From the NCBI RefSeq assembly GCF_018881545.1, contig NZ_JACVQD010000001.1:772039-836038 (forward strand): DNA of 64,000 nt. The letters run 5' to 3'. Of this stretch, positions 33,019-42,153 are shown piece by piece. Under the pieces are notes generated by a model, which ran no database searches, was not told where the DNA came from, and saw nothing but the letters and a program-made list of their open reading frames with translations. Positions within the stretch are counted from its first letter, which is position 1; the number at the start of each line of letters is the position of its first letter. Made by a program: the position numbers and the translations under genes. The DNA comes from Polynucleobacter alcilacus (lineage in GTDB: Bacteria > Pseudomonadota > Gammaproteobacteria > Burkholderiales > Burkholderiaceae).

Positions 33019-33999
33019 TTATTTTTTCTCAGAAAATACTTTTTTTCCAACAACTGCTAAGGTGTTTGTCACGGCGGTAATTTCAGCACCCAAAGCTTTA
33101 CCGGTAAGGCTATCAACCCTTGCGCCGCCATCTTCAGATGCGGCCTTAAAACGTGGATCCTGGATAGCCTTGTTAAAAATTGCAATTAATTTTTCTTGAA
33201 TATCTGGCGGAGTCTTTGCAGGAGCTGCAAGATATGCCATTTGTACTAGTGGTCCATATGGAAAAACGTTATACCCCTTCTCTTTAAAAGTAGGAATATT
33301 GGGCATTGATTTAATTCGCTCATTTGCAAATACACCCAAAGGCATCACCATATTGGAATCCATCTGCGCTTTACTCTCAGATGGCTTTAGTACTGCTGCA
33401 TCAAGCTGCTTGCCAGCTAGATCAATAATCACCTTAGCACCCCCAGTATATGGAACAGTAATAATTTCGGAGTTAACAACATTACCCGTCATCACTGCAA
33501 AAATATGATTTAAATTATTACTGCCTGGTGTACCAATGGATATTTTTCCTGGCTTCTTTTTAACCATTGCTTCAAATGCATCAAGATCTTTTGTTGGACT
33601 ATCCTTCGGCACAAGTAGCAACAATTGATCGGTTGTTACGCGTGCTATCGGAGCAAACTGCTCATTCCTTAGCGGTGTTAAACCCTGCGCAATCATTGCC
33701 ATAGTAGAGCTAGTACCCATGCCAATGGTGTAGCCGTCTGGTTCTGCATTAGCAACCTTTGCCATACCAATGGTTCCTGTCGCCCCCGCAACGTTATCTA
33801 CTACTACTATAATTCCTTCATCGGCCAAAATTTTTGAAATTAATCTAGCCGAAATATCATTTGATCCGCCAACATTCCAAGGCACCACCAACTTTATCTC
33901 CCTTGTTGGAAAATCAGCGGCTACAGCAGAGCTAAAGGCTACTAAAACCCCCAGGCTGGTAGCCGCCATCGCACTTACTACTGCTTTAAATGTGTTCAT
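33019..33999 (-). CDS. Bug/TctC-family periplasmic solute-binding protein
   Basis: From the ATG at 33999, with AAGGAG upstream, the 326-residue product has a signal peptide (about 1-28, SAVAADF). It shows the Bug pattern: TREIKLVVPWNVGGSNDISARLISK, VAGATGTIGMAKVANAEPDGYTI and YLAAPAKTPPDIQEKLIAIF. It is first in the catabolic operon behind a TATAAT box and a GntR-type palindrome, so its ligand is probably the inducer or substrate of the pathway. Confidence 0.9.
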   Translation of the reverse strand: MNTFKAVVSAMAATSLGVLVAFSSAVAADFPTREIKLVVPWNVGGSNDISARLISKILADEGIIVVVDNVAGATGTIGMAKVANAEPDGYTIGMGTSSTMAMIAQGLTPLRNEQFAPIARVTTDQLLLLVPKDSPTKDLDAFEAMVKKKPGKISIGTPGSNNLNHIFAVMTGNVVNSEIITVPYTGGAKVIIDLAGKQLDAAVLKPSESKAQMDSNMVMPLGVFANERIKSMPNIPTFKEKGYNVFPYGPLVQMAYLAAPAKTPPDIQEKLIAIFNKAIQDPRFKAASEDGGARVDSLTGKALGAEITAVTNTLAVVGKKVFSEKK

Positions 34000-34019
34000 A
34001 TCAACTCCTTTAAGCACGA

Positions 34020-34048
34020 ATTATACTAATGTTATAACAAATAACATT
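34020..34048 (-). promoter_or_regulatory. Operon promoter with GntR-type operator
   Basis: AATGTTAT-AACAA-ATAACATT (34028-34048) is a perfect 8-bp inverted repeat. Immediately downstream on the minus strand lies TATAAT (34025-34020), about 20 nt from the start of the Bug gene. The repeat covers the -10/-35 spacer, as expected for repression. It lies between the gntR gene and the operon it probably controls. Confidence 0.65.
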
Positions 34049-34090
34049 CATTTTAGAGAACAAATATCAACCCTAATTTGAACCACGAAT

Positions 34091-34771
34091 TTAATCTAGC
34101 AAATTACAGATATCGTGTCGAGCACTATCAATGTCGGCACGGATTGCTTGAGCAACCCCTATACCATCACCCTTTTTTAAGGCATTCAAGGCAGCCAGAT
34201 GATGTTTATGTCTTTTTTGCCCGGGCTTGTACTCGGGTAATGCCAGATTTAAAGTTGGTCCACAACGAAGCCAAGCACCTTCAATAGCCTGAAGCAAAAT
34301 AGATTGGTTAGCCAATTTGTAAATCCCAAAATGAAACTTGTAGTGGGCGTCTAAGTAAGAAGCTAGATTTCCAGTTTCAGCTAAATCTCTCATTTGAGTC
34401 AGCAGTTCTGCTATTTCAGTAATTTCTGCTTTATTTGCGTTTTTAGCGGCTGCCTCAGCAGCTAATGGTTCTAGGCTACTGCGTATCGACATCAATTGAT
34501 CAAACTCATGAGCATTCAAAAGCGGTACCGAGGCACCACCGCCTTGCCCAACACCGCCCCTCTCAAGCACATTTTCAGCGGCCAAACGATTGATGGCATC
34601 GCGAACTGGGGTAAGACTAATCCCCAGATCCTGAGCAACTTTTCTCAAAATGATTCGCTCGCCAGGAACAAACTTGCCAGCCAGCAATGCGCTTCGCAAG
34701 GAGAAATACGCCTTATCCCAAAGGGTATCCTTATTAATTAGCTTAAGACCGCCCTTCGAATTGCTTGACAT
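34091..34771 (-). CDS. GntR-family (FadR/FCD subfamily) transcriptional regulator
   Basis: From the ATG at 34771 the 226-residue product has an N-terminal winged helix: LRSALLAGKFVPGERIILRKVAQDLGISLTPVRDAINRLAAENVLE. An all-helical FCD effector domain follows, with the metal-binding pattern DAHYKFHFGIYKLANQ and HKHHLAALNAL. It sits upstream of and in line with the catabolic operon, whose promoter bears a palindrome next to the -10 box; repression relieved by the substrate is the likely logic. The frame is open 72 nt further upstream without a good ribosome site. Confidence 0.88.
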   Translation of the reverse strand: MSSNSKGGLKLINKDTLWDKAYFSLRSALLAGKFVPGERIILRKVAQDLGISLTPVRDAINRLAAENVLERGGVGQGGGASVPLLNAHEFDQLMSIRSSLEPLAAEAAAKNANKAEITEIAELLTQMRDLAETGNLASYLDAHYKFHFGIYKLANQSILLQAIEGAWLRCGPTLNLALPEYKPGQKRHKHHLAALNALKKGDGIGVAQAIRADIDSARHDICNLLD

Positions 34772-35005
34772 TGGTGAGTTTTCGAAAATGAATGTAGAAC
34801 TTAATATAAAGCAAAAATCTTTGGGGCAATAATCTAAACACATCGTTGCTCCAAAGTACTTTATGGATGATTAAGCATTACTTAAAGCAAAGGTAAAAGT
34901 CCTACTCCCTCATTAACGAGCTCTGCTACGCATATCTGCATAAAAGCTTTGGTATCGCAGGGGATACACAATAACCAGCACACGCCTCCAGCCACTATGC
35001 CGCCC
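34772..35005. other. Intergenic region between gntR and hemE, 234 nt
   Basis: This stretch separates the catabolic operon from the photosynthesis cluster, both on the minus strand. It should contain the gntR promoter and the end of the hemE transcript. I saw no clear hairpin with a T tract, no second copy of the GntR palindrome and no ORF with support. Confidence 0.4.
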
Positions 35006-36127
35006 CTAAACCTTGCTGAACCTAAAATCAGTTGAACACTGGCGGACCTTGGAGACTAGTGCAGCAATATTTTCAGGGGGCGTAAATTGGCTAATACCAT
35101 GGCCCAGATTAAAAATATGCCCGTCTAGTGGGTCTCCCTCTGCCAATTTGACATTAGATAAATCTTCAAAACATTGCTGAACTCTTTTTTCAATCTCTTT
35201 TGGATTGGATAGAAGGATGGATGGATCTAGATTTCCTTGTATCGCTAAATGCTTGCTCGTTGCTTGATTAATTACCTCTCGCGCCCTAGCCAAATTGATG
35301 GTCCAGTCTATGCCCAACACATCGGCTCCTGATTTAGCAATATCACTTAACCAAATCCCACCTCCCTTGGTAAACAAGATGATGGGTACTGTTGTGTATT
35401 TTGGATGACTACGTATGTCTTTAATAATCTTAGTCATAGGCTGGAGGGAATATTGCAAATAATCCTCTGAAGTTAATAAACCACCCCAGGTATCAAATAT
35501 CATCACAGCCTGTGCACCCGCATCTATCTGTAAGCGCAAATATTCACTAACTGACTGAATATTGATATCTAGTATTTTTTGCAAAAGATCGGGGCGCTCA
35601 TACAACATCTTCTTAGCCAAGGAAAAATCGCGAGAGCCTGAGCCTTCAATCATGTAGCAAGCTAAGGTCCAAGGACTCCCAGAAAATCCAATTAAAGGTA
35701 CTTGCTGCTTTCCATTTGAGGTAAGTGCCTTTGCAATTGAGCTTACCGCATCAAAAACATAACGCAATTGCTCCATATTGGCTATACATAATTGGTTCAC
35801 CTCACGCTCAGAAGTTAAGGGCTTAGCAAACCGTGGGCCGTCGCCATTCTCAAAAGATAGCTCTAAGCCCATAGCATCGGGAATGGTTAAGATGTCTGAA
35901 AATAAAATTGCCGCATCTAAGCCAAAACGATCAATGGGTTGGAGTGTTACTTCGGTAGCAAAATCGGGGCTTTTGGCCAGGTCCAAGAAACTTCCTGCCT
36001 TAGATCTGGTATTTCGATACTCAGGCAAATATCTTCCAGCCTGACGCATTAGCCAAACAGGCGTTCTATCTGTTTTGCGACAAAAACAAGCTTTGATGAA
36101 TAAATCGTTTTCTAGCTGGACTGCCAT
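35006..36127 (-). CDS. hemE: Uroporphyrinogen decarboxylase
   Basis: The 373-residue protein has the N-terminal signature CFCRKTDRTPVWLMRQAGRYLPEYR, with the substrate-binding Arg residues. It also has ILFSDILTIPDAMGLEL (conserved Asp), IGFSGSPWTLACYMIEG and the C-terminal FNLGHGISQFTPPENI. It makes coproporphyrinogen III for haem and bacteriochlorophyll. It follows the AerR-like gene by 17 nt and is the last gene of the PGC block. This may be the only hemE or a cluster-specific copy; the window cannot tell. Confidence 0.95.
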   Translation of the reverse strand: MAVQLENDLFIKACFCRKTDRTPVWLMRQAGRYLPEYRNTRSKAGSFLDLAKSPDFATEVTLQPIDRFGLDAAILFSDILTIPDAMGLELSFENGDGPRFAKPLTSEREVNQLCIANMEQLRYVFDAVSSIAKALTSNGKQQVPLIGFSGSPWTLACYMIEGSGSRDFSLAKKMLYERPDLLQKILDINIQSVSEYLRLQIDAGAQAVMIFDTWGGLLTSEDYLQYSLQPMTKIIKDIRSHPKYTTVPIILFTKGGGIWLSDIAKSGADVLGIDWTINLARAREVINQATSKHLAIQGNLDPSILLSNPKEIEKRVQQCFEDLSNVKLAEGDPLDGHIFNLGHGISQFTPPENIAALVSKVRQCSTDFRFSKV

Positions 36128-36144
36128 AGATAAACATTAATGAT

Positions 36145-37113
36145 TTAGCGCAATCGCTCAACATAAAAGCTTGCTTTTTCAAGCGCGTCCTCAGCATCCA
36201 TGCCAACCATATCTGCCCCAAGATCAGCCACAAGCTCCGGAAATTGATTAAATACGGGACTACCGATGATGACGCCTACCTTAGGATTTTTGGACTTAGC
36301 CTTAATGCTCTTAATTAATTCCTTCAGTTGTGGAAATTGCTCTCGAACACTGGCTGATAAACCGACAACATCGAACCATTCGTTTGCAGCCATGGAGATA
36401 ATGTCTTCCTCGGTGGCAGCCAATTCACCCCATATGCGCCATCCCGCTTTTGCAAAAAATTCAGAGACCATAAAAAGGCCTAAGTTATGTTGGGAGCCAG
36501 GCAATGGCACTAACATAATGCTGGAGCCGGCTTTACCCTGATCAGAATACTGTTGAAAAATGGGGCTTAAGTCATACATTAATTGCTTGATCCGCCAAAG
36601 CGCTATGGTTACCTCTGTAAAGCTAGATTCATCCTCATCCCACATTGTCCCTAATTTTCTTGCCACTGGAGTGAGCAGAAGCAAATAAATATCTTCTAAA
36701 GTAGTTCCAGAGGTATGCATCTCTTTTACGTAGTCAACGGAAATACGAGCATCTTCTTGTAACACTAACTTGGTTAAATCATCCACAGCTTTTTGATCAA
36801 TGATTTGCTTGACTGGCAACAGCGCAGGAATCGATGACTCTAAGTGTTGCTCAATCATCAAAGGAAGAATATTTCCCTCAATGGTTTTCACGAGAGATTC
36901 AAGATACTCACCTTCGGTACAGGCTTTTTCTATTGGATGAGTTTTTTTGTCTTGCTCAAATGTTGATTTTGTGGGCGCATTAGATACTAAGCAGTCCTCC
37001 CACATGTCATTCGACGCTTTGGTCGTCTGTTGTTGATCTAAATTGAAATCGTCACGAGTAGATTTCTTTTTGAGCCCAGTAATGCTCACTAGCCTGGATA
37101 AATTCATGAACAT
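36145..37113 (-). CDS. AerR/PpaA-like B12-binding regulator (copy with N-terminal extension)
   Basis: The 322-residue protein (ATG at 37113; a second ATG lies at 37107) has a disordered N-terminus (about 1-80) and a helical cap, EDARISVDYVKEMHTSGTTLEDIYLLLLTPVARKLGTMWDED. A cobalamin-binding Rossmann domain follows, with VPLPGSQHNLGLFMVSEFFAKAGW and VGVIIGSPVFNQFPELVADLGAD. The canonical D-x-H-x2-G appears as S-Q-H-N-L-G, as in AerR/PpaA, light/B12 antirepressors of CrtJ/PpsR. It precedes hemE and has an FNR-type box about 90-100 nt upstream. It is paralogous to 61182-62009. Confidence 0.8.
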   Translation of the reverse strand: MFMNLSRLVSITGLKKKSTRDDFNLDQQQTTKASNDMWEDCLVSNAPTKSTFEQDKKTHPIEKACTEGEYLESLVKTIEGNILPLMIEQHLESSIPALLPVKQIIDQKAVDDLTKLVLQEDARISVDYVKEMHTSGTTLEDIYLLLLTPVARKLGTMWDEDESSFTEVTIALWRIKQLMYDLSPIFQQYSDQGKAGSSIMLVPLPGSQHNLGLFMVSEFFAKAGWRIWGELAATEEDIISMAANEWFDVVGLSASVREQFPQLKELIKSIKAKSKNPKVGVIIGSPVFNQFPELVADLGADMVGMDAEDALEKASFYVERLR

Positions 37114-37202
37114 CACTTGATCAAGACACGGTCTCAAAAGAGTTTTTTGAAAAATACCGTGGCTGCCTAAGAGCCTCTTTATTGGAATATTTACTTTATA
37201 AA

Positions 37203-37216
37203 TTGATTTAGATCAA
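37203..37216. promoter_or_regulatory. FNR/FnrL-type binding box
   Basis: TTGAT-TTAG-ATCAA matches the FNR consensus TTGAT-N4-ATCAA exactly. It lies 17 nt past the bciB stop and about 90 nt before the AerR-like start. Activation at -41.5 would put the start site near 37168, which has a possible AATAAA -10 at 37183-37178. It is the likely oxygen-responsive control point for aerR-like and hemE. Confidence 0.65.
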
Positions 37217-37233
37217 ATCACAAAGACTTATTT

Positions 37234-38445
37234 CTAGGTGCTTTCCCTAGAGCCTTTAGTTTCATCATTTTGAGGCTCTAAACCATATCTTTTCGTTAGC
37301 CTCCATACATGGTCGGGGACCATATTCTTTATTTTGTGCGGCGCAGTATTTCGTAAATGAACAATAGATTCGATTGCCTTCATCTCAATTCTCGCTTTTG
37401 CGAACTCAAGACCACGAGGTCCAAACCGCGGCATTACCCAGGCAAATATTCCTCTTAAAAAATTTGGCATTCTTTGCAATGGCAACCCGCCGGCTGCTAA
37501 CTCCACATTCTTCATAAAACCCTTTACAGGACTTAAGCGATTACCGGCAGAAGTTACAGGCTCTAAAACAAGCTCTGCCGCAAGTAAGCTCGCTAAACCC
37601 TTTCCTTTTACATTGCGAATAATGACCCACTGCTCGCCTGTGCCTGCCATATACCCAACCGTAATATCAGAAAGTGAATTGACATAGTCAACACACGTCT
37701 TGCAGGTTGTAGGGAAAAAATCTGCAGGTAAATTTGATAGGGGCAGCTTTAAAAAAGGTATTTCTTGTTTTTGGCCATTCTCAAAGCGAATCTCAACGTG
37801 ATAATCCGCTCTAAACTCCAGATAAGAAATCGTTTCCGGCTTTTCGGAAAGTAGGCCTAAGAATTGATGAAAATGTTCGGTAGTCGTGTTATCGGAACAA
37901 GGCGAGCCAATAATCAATAATTTCTCAAAGTCCAATTCTTGTTCGAGTGCTCTTGCAGCATAGACCTGACATGGAATACCCACCATGGCTACTTTTTTAT
38001 ACCCCAGATCTTTTGCTTGCTCAAGGTATTGAATAATTGGGGCATAGCCCATCTTCATACCCCTACATTGCGCCATATCCTGAGATCTCGTCACGATCAC
38101 CGGAACTGGTTTCCAGCGATCATTAGGGTCTGAGCTCATGGTAATCACCGCCTCAACAATCCCCTGCTCCAGTAACACCTCACACAGTCGCGTGATAATT
38201 CCGGTCCACTGAGCACCCTTTAATGGCGTCTTTAACCTGGCCCTAAACATTTCTAAATAGGGGCCAAAGAAGATCTCGTCAGAACCATCTTGAACACGCT
38301 CTCTACCGTGAGCTAATGTTTCAAATTTAGGGTAATTAGGCTGAATAAACTGACAGGCAGTTGCGCATCGTTTGGGCTGCGTAGTTCGAGATACGCCGCA
38401 ATCGGTACATAAATCACGAAATGGGGCAATCTCAATTGACTCCAC
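37234..38445 (-). CDS. bciB: Ferredoxin-dependent divinyl (proto)chlorophyllide 8-vinyl reductase BciB
   Basis: The 403-residue protein of the F420-hydrogenase beta-subunit family has N-terminal cysteine clusters CTDCGVS and KRCATACQ, a central MVGIPCQVYAARALEQEL and SPCSDNTTTEHFHQFL, and CKTCVDYVNSLSDITVGYM. These supply Fe-S and flavin sites. BciB reduces the C8 vinyl group of chlorophyll precursors. The identification fits the family and the position among bch genes. It is 13 nt downstream of dxs. Confidence 0.88.
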   Translation of the reverse strand: MESIEIAPFRDLCTDCGVSRTTQPKRCATACQFIQPNYPKFETLAHGRERVQDGSDEIFFGPYLEMFRARLKTPLKGAQWTGIITRLCEVLLEQGIVEAVITMSSDPNDRWKPVPVIVTRSQDMAQCRGMKMGYAPIIQYLEQAKDLGYKKVAMVGIPCQVYAARALEQELDFEKLLIIGSPCSDNTTTEHFHQFLGLLSEKPETISYLEFRADYHVEIRFENGQKQEIPFLKLPLSNLPADFFPTTCKTCVDYVNSLSDITVGYMAGTGEQWVIIRNVKGKGLASLLAAELVLEPVTSAGNRLSPVKGFMKNVELAAGGLPLQRMPNFLRGIFAWVMPRFGPRGLEFAKARIEMKAIESIVHLRNTAPHKIKNMVPDHVWRLTKRYGLEPQNDETKGSREST

Positions 38446-38458
38446 TATTCATCAGGCC

Positions 38459-40345
38459 TTATAAAAAACGGGCCAAAACTCTTTGTTTAATCTTTTCCTT
38501 AGACAGACCATAGCTATCTAAAAGTAAATTAAGCTCACCATGCTCTACATACTCATCTGGCAGTCCCACTAATAAAGATTGAATATGGACATTGTTATCC
38601 GATAGCACTTCTAAACAAGCACTACCAGCGCCGCCCTTAATCGCGCTATCTTCAACAAAAACAAGTCCATCATGAGTGCTTGCAATTTCTAGCAATAATT
38701 TCTCATCCAAAGGCTTCACAAAGCGCATATCTACCACGGTGGCGTTGATTTCTTGCGCTACGGCAAGAGCGCTGTAGAGTAATGGCCCAAAACAAATAAA
38801 AGCAATTCTTTTCTTTAGAGGCGAAGTCACCTCTATTTTGCGTACTACGAGCCCTTTACCAATTGGCAATGTTTCTAAGGGCTTGCCTACTGTCTCTAGT
38901 CCTGCTCCAGAACCTCGTGGATAACGGACTGCTGCTGGACCATTGTGTTTAAAGGCGGTAGTTAGCATTGCTCGGCATTCTTGCTCGTTTGAAGGCGTCA
39001 TGAGTAATAAGTTTGGCAAGCAGCGCAAGAATGCAATATCAAATACTCCCGCATGGGTTGCTCCATCCGCACCCACCATACCTGCTCGATCAATAGCAAA
39101 TACGATCGGCAAGTTTTGTAAAGTCACATCATGTATCAACTGGTCATAGCCGCGCTGCAAGAAAGTTGAATAGATCGCAACTACTGGTTTAAGCCCTTCG
39201 CATGCAATGCCAGCTGCAAAGGTAACGGCGTGTTGCTCCGCTATCCCCACATCGTGATATCGATCCGGAAAGCGTTTTTCAAACTCTACTAATCCCGAGC
39301 CCTCGCGCATGGCAGGAGTAATGGCGATCAAGCGCTCATCCACCTCTGCCATATTGCATAACCACTCACCAAATACTTGGGTGTAGGTTTTCTTAGCCAC
39401 TGACTTTGTCACAATCCCTACTAACGGGTCAAATGGACTTGGACCATGATAGGCAATTGGGTCTTGCTCTGCTAATGAATATCCTTTGCCTTTTTTAGTA
39501 ATGATATGAAGGAACTGGGGTCCCTCCGTTTGAGCAAGGGTTTTAATGTTTTGTAGGGTCGAAATTAATACTTCTAAATTATGGCCATCAATTGGACCGT
39601 AATAGTCAAACCCAAACTCTTCAAAAATAGTTGCAGGACCTACCATTCCCTTAGCATGCCCTTCTAATCTTTTTGCAAATTCGCGAATGGGTGGCGCTAC
39701 AGAGAGCACTTTATCAATACCCCGTTTAGTGGCCGCGTACATAGAACCAGAAATTAACTTCACTAGATAGCGGTTCAGCGCGCCTACTGCTGGTGAAATT
39801 GACATCTCGTTGTCATTCAGAATCACAATAAGCGGTACTTTTTTATTCACGCCAGCATTATTCATCGCTTCAAATGCCATGCCAGCACTCATTGCACCAT
39901 CACCAATAATGGCTACTACATTACGTTTCTCATTTTTTGTCTTAGCAGCGACCGCCATCCCCAATGCTGCCGAAATACTGGTCGATGAATGAGCCGTTCC
40001 AAATGCGTCGTATTCACTTTCACTACGCTTAGGAAACCCTGAAATACCGCCGAATTGCCTTAGACCCGACATCGCATCCCTGCGACCTGTAAGTACTTTA
40101 TGAGCGTAGCTTTGGTGGCCCACATCCCAAACTAAACGGTCATAAGGCGTATCAAAGACATAATGCAATGCGATGGCGAGCTCTACAGTTCCCAAGTTAG
40201 ATGAAAGATGTCCTCCAGTGCTTGAAACCGAGCTCAATATAAAGTTTCGCAACTCTCGCGCAATCTGGGGAAGCTTAGATACCTCATGCTCCCTCAAGTC
40301 TTGCGGGTTAGATATGGTTTCAAGGAGGTTAGTCATTTTGAGCAT
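38459..40345 (-). CDS. dxs: 1-deoxy-D-xylulose-5-phosphate synthase
   Basis: The 628-residue thiamine-diphosphate enzyme has [17 protein letters not shown], the TPP motif [20 protein letters not shown]...ILNDNEMSI, the [23 protein letters not shown] segment and a transketolase-C end. It catalyses the first step of the MEP isoprenoid pathway, supplying phytyl/geranylgeranyl tails and carotenoids. The start at 40345 has a GAGGTGGCT ribosome site; the open frame extends upstream into hemA. The gene follows hemA after 7 nt. Confidence 0.95.
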   Translation of the reverse strand: MLKMTNLLETISNPQDLREHEVSKLPQIARELRNFILSSVSSTGGHLSSNLGTVELAIALHYVFDTPYDRLVWDVGHQSYAHKVLTGRRDAMSGLRQFGGISGFPKRSESEYDAFGTAHSSTSISAALGMAVAAKTKNEKRNVVAIIGDGAMSAGMAFEAMNNAGVNKKVPLIVILNDNEMSISPAVGALNRYLVKLISGSMYAATKRGIDKVLSVAPPIREFAKRLEGHAKGMVGPATIFEEFGFDYYGPIDGHNLEVLISTLQNIKTLAQTEGPQFLHIITKKGKGYSLAEQDPIAYHGPSPFDPLVGIVTKSVAKKTYTQVFGEWLCNMAEVDERLIAITPAMREGSGLVEFEKRFPDRYHDVGIAEQHAVTFAAGIACEGLKPVVAIYSTFLQRGYDQLIHDVTLQNLPIVFAIDRAGMVGADGATHAGVFDIAFLRCLPNLLLMTPSNEQECRAMLTTAFKHNGPAAVRYPRGSGAGLETVGKPLETLPIGKGLVVRKIEVTSPLKKRIAFICFGPLLYSALAVAQEINATVVDMRFVKPLDEKLLLEIASTHDGLVFVEDSAIKGGAGSACLEVLSDNNVHIQSLLVGLPDEYVEHGELNLLLDSYGLSKEKIKQRVLARFL

Positions 40346-40352
40346 AGCCACC

Positions 40353-41654
40353 TCATTTCGATGAGTAGATTTTAGATATGATTTTTTTATATTCTTCCAA
40401 ATTGGCATCGGAAGACTGCTTCAAAGCATGTATTGGGGCATGCATAAACTTATTCGCAAGTGCTATTGCCATATGTGAAAGTACAACCATAGGGTCATCA
40501 CCATTTGCAAGTCTTCTGCTTGCTTTTTCTAGCTCAATCTTTTGATATTGCTCCCCTACATCTTGGATTGACTTAATGATAGGAACAACCGCTCTCTTCC
40601 CTAGGGTTTCATAAAACTCCACAACCCCTTTTTCAATAATTTTCTCTGCTTCGCCAATAGATTCAAGGCGGTTTGCTTTTCCAGCATTGACTATTTCACC
40701 TAGATCATCAACAGAGTAAAGGTAAGCATTTTTTAAACTCTTAATTTCTGGTTCAAAATCTCTTGGCACGGCTAAGTCGATCAAAACTAAAGGGCGAGAC
40801 TGACGAGTCTTGAGTGCTGTTTTAACCATTCCCATACCTACAATCGGTAAGGAACTCGCCGTACAAGAAACAATCACGTCGTATTGACTTAAGTGCTGCG
40901 GTAAATCTGCTAAAGGAAAGACTTCTGTCTGCAAATTTTGGCTAGCAAATGTCTGAATTAATGCACTACCTCGATCAATTGTTCGATTAGAGATAGCAAT
41001 CTTTTTGGGGTTCTTGCTGGCAAAATGATTTGCGCAAAGACCAATCATCTCACCGGCACCAATAAATAAAACATTGCAATCACTAATTTTTCCAAAGATG
41101 CGCTCAACTAACTTGATAGAGGCGCCCGCCATCGATACTGAATGGGCCCCAATTTTCGTATTACCTCGAACCACTTTGGCTACTGAAAATGTTTTATCAA
41201 ATAAAGGCTTCAAGTAAGTACCTAATGTACCTACTTGATTAGCATTTTCGATTGCCTTTTTCATTTGCCCTAGGATTTGGGTTTCTCCTAGAACCATAGA
41301 ATCTAAACCACTACCCACCCTGAAGGCATGCTTGACTGCATCGCTTTCCTTTGCCGAATAGATATAGGGGCGTAATTCGTTTTTATGAACATTGTTTTGA
41401 GCGGCCAACCATTCAAAAGCGCGGCTTTCTAAATGATGATCCTCATACTCAACATCATTGGCAGCACAATAGATTTCCATCCGATTACAGGTTGACAGAA
41501 TAGCCACCTCTGGCTGATTCTCGGCATCTTCTCTTTGTAGATATTTACGTAAATCTATTAAAGAGTCGTGCAAAACCTCAGGCGCAACCGCCACACTCTC
41601 CCGAATATCAATAGGAGCTGTATGGTGATTGACACCAAGGTTGAGCAATTTCAT
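40353..41654 (-). CDS. hemA: Glutamyl-tRNA reductase
   Basis: The protein has 433 residues from the ATG at 41654 ([18 protein letters not shown]). The catalytic Cys lies in [12 protein letters not shown], the NADPH-binding site is [32 protein letters not shown], and the C-terminal dimerisation helix is present. It makes glutamate-1-semialdehyde, the first committed step of C5-type tetrapyrrole synthesis. In-frame ATG at 41663 and GTG at 41678 are alternatives. It overlaps or nearly abuts tspO. Placement in the PGC ties ALA supply to pigment synthesis. Confidence 0.94.
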   Translation of the reverse strand: MKLLNLGVNHHTAPIDIRESVAVAPEVLHDSLIDLRKYLQREDAENQPEVAILSTCNRMEIYCAANDVEYEDHHLESRAFEWLAAQNNVHKNELRPYIYSAKESDAVKHAFRVGSGLDSMVLGETQILGQMKKAIENANQVGTLGTYLKPLFDKTFSVAKVVRGNTKIGAHSVSMAGASIKLVERIFGKISDCNVLFIGAGEMIGLCANHFASKNPKKIAISNRTIDRGSALIQTFASQNLQTEVFPLADLPQHLSQYDVIVSCTASSLPIVGMGMVKTALKTRQSRPLVLIDLAVPRDFEPEIKSLKNAYLYSVDDLGEIVNAGKANRLESIGEAEKIIEKGVVEFYETLGKRAVVPIIKSIQDVGEQYQKIELEKASRRLANGDDPMVVLSHMAIALANKFMHAPIHALKQSSDANLEEYKKIISKIYSSK

Positions 41655-41667
41655 ACTTGACATATGT

Positions 41668-42153
41668 CTAGTAAGCACCTGGATTCAAAACAAGCGTATC
41701 CCAATTTAGGCACATCGCAATCGTGACCCAAATGAGATATGGCAGCATGAGATACGCAGCAATTCTCCGTATTGGCCACATCACTAAAATAATGGCAAGT
41801 ACAGAACCCCACAGAAAAAAAGCCTCTACTAACGACCAATCAGGATGTTGCATGCGGAAATAAAACATACTCCAAAGTACATTTAAAAAACCATTTAGCA
41901 CAAAAAGAAAGGTGATTTTATTTTTCTGCGATGGTGTTGGGTTGCTATTAAAAGAAATCATCCATGCCAATGCAGACAAAATAAAAATAATGGTCCAAAT
42001 GACTCCAAATGACCAATCTGGTGGTTTCCAAGGAGGCTGAATCAAGGAAAAGTACCAAGGGCCCAGCTTTGTGGCCATACCACCCAAGATGGATGTAGCA
42101 ACCATCCAAGCTGCAATCATCCAGAGGTACTTATGTTGAAAAAAGAGCTTCAT
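41668..42153 (-). CDS. tspO: Tryptophan-rich sensory protein TspO/MBR
   Basis: The 161-residue protein has five membrane spans: KLGPWYFSLIQPPWKPPDWSFGVIWTIIFILSALAW, then NVLWSMFYFRMQHPDWSLVEAFFLW and VTIAMCLNWDTLVLNP. The Trp pattern and the WKPPDW motif are diagnostic. In Rhodobacter TspO adjusts photosynthesis gene expression and porphyrin traffic in response to oxygen. It is coupled to bchP by a 4-nt overlap, as in other PGCs. Confidence 0.94.
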   Translation of the reverse strand: MKLFFQHKYLWMIAAWMVATSILGGMATKLGPWYFSLIQPPWKPPDWSFGVIWTIIFILSALAWMISFNSNPTPSQKNKITFLFVLNGFLNVLWSMFYFRMQHPDWSLVEAFFLWGSVLAIILVMWPIRRIAAYLMLPYLIWVTIAMCLNWDTLVLNPGAY

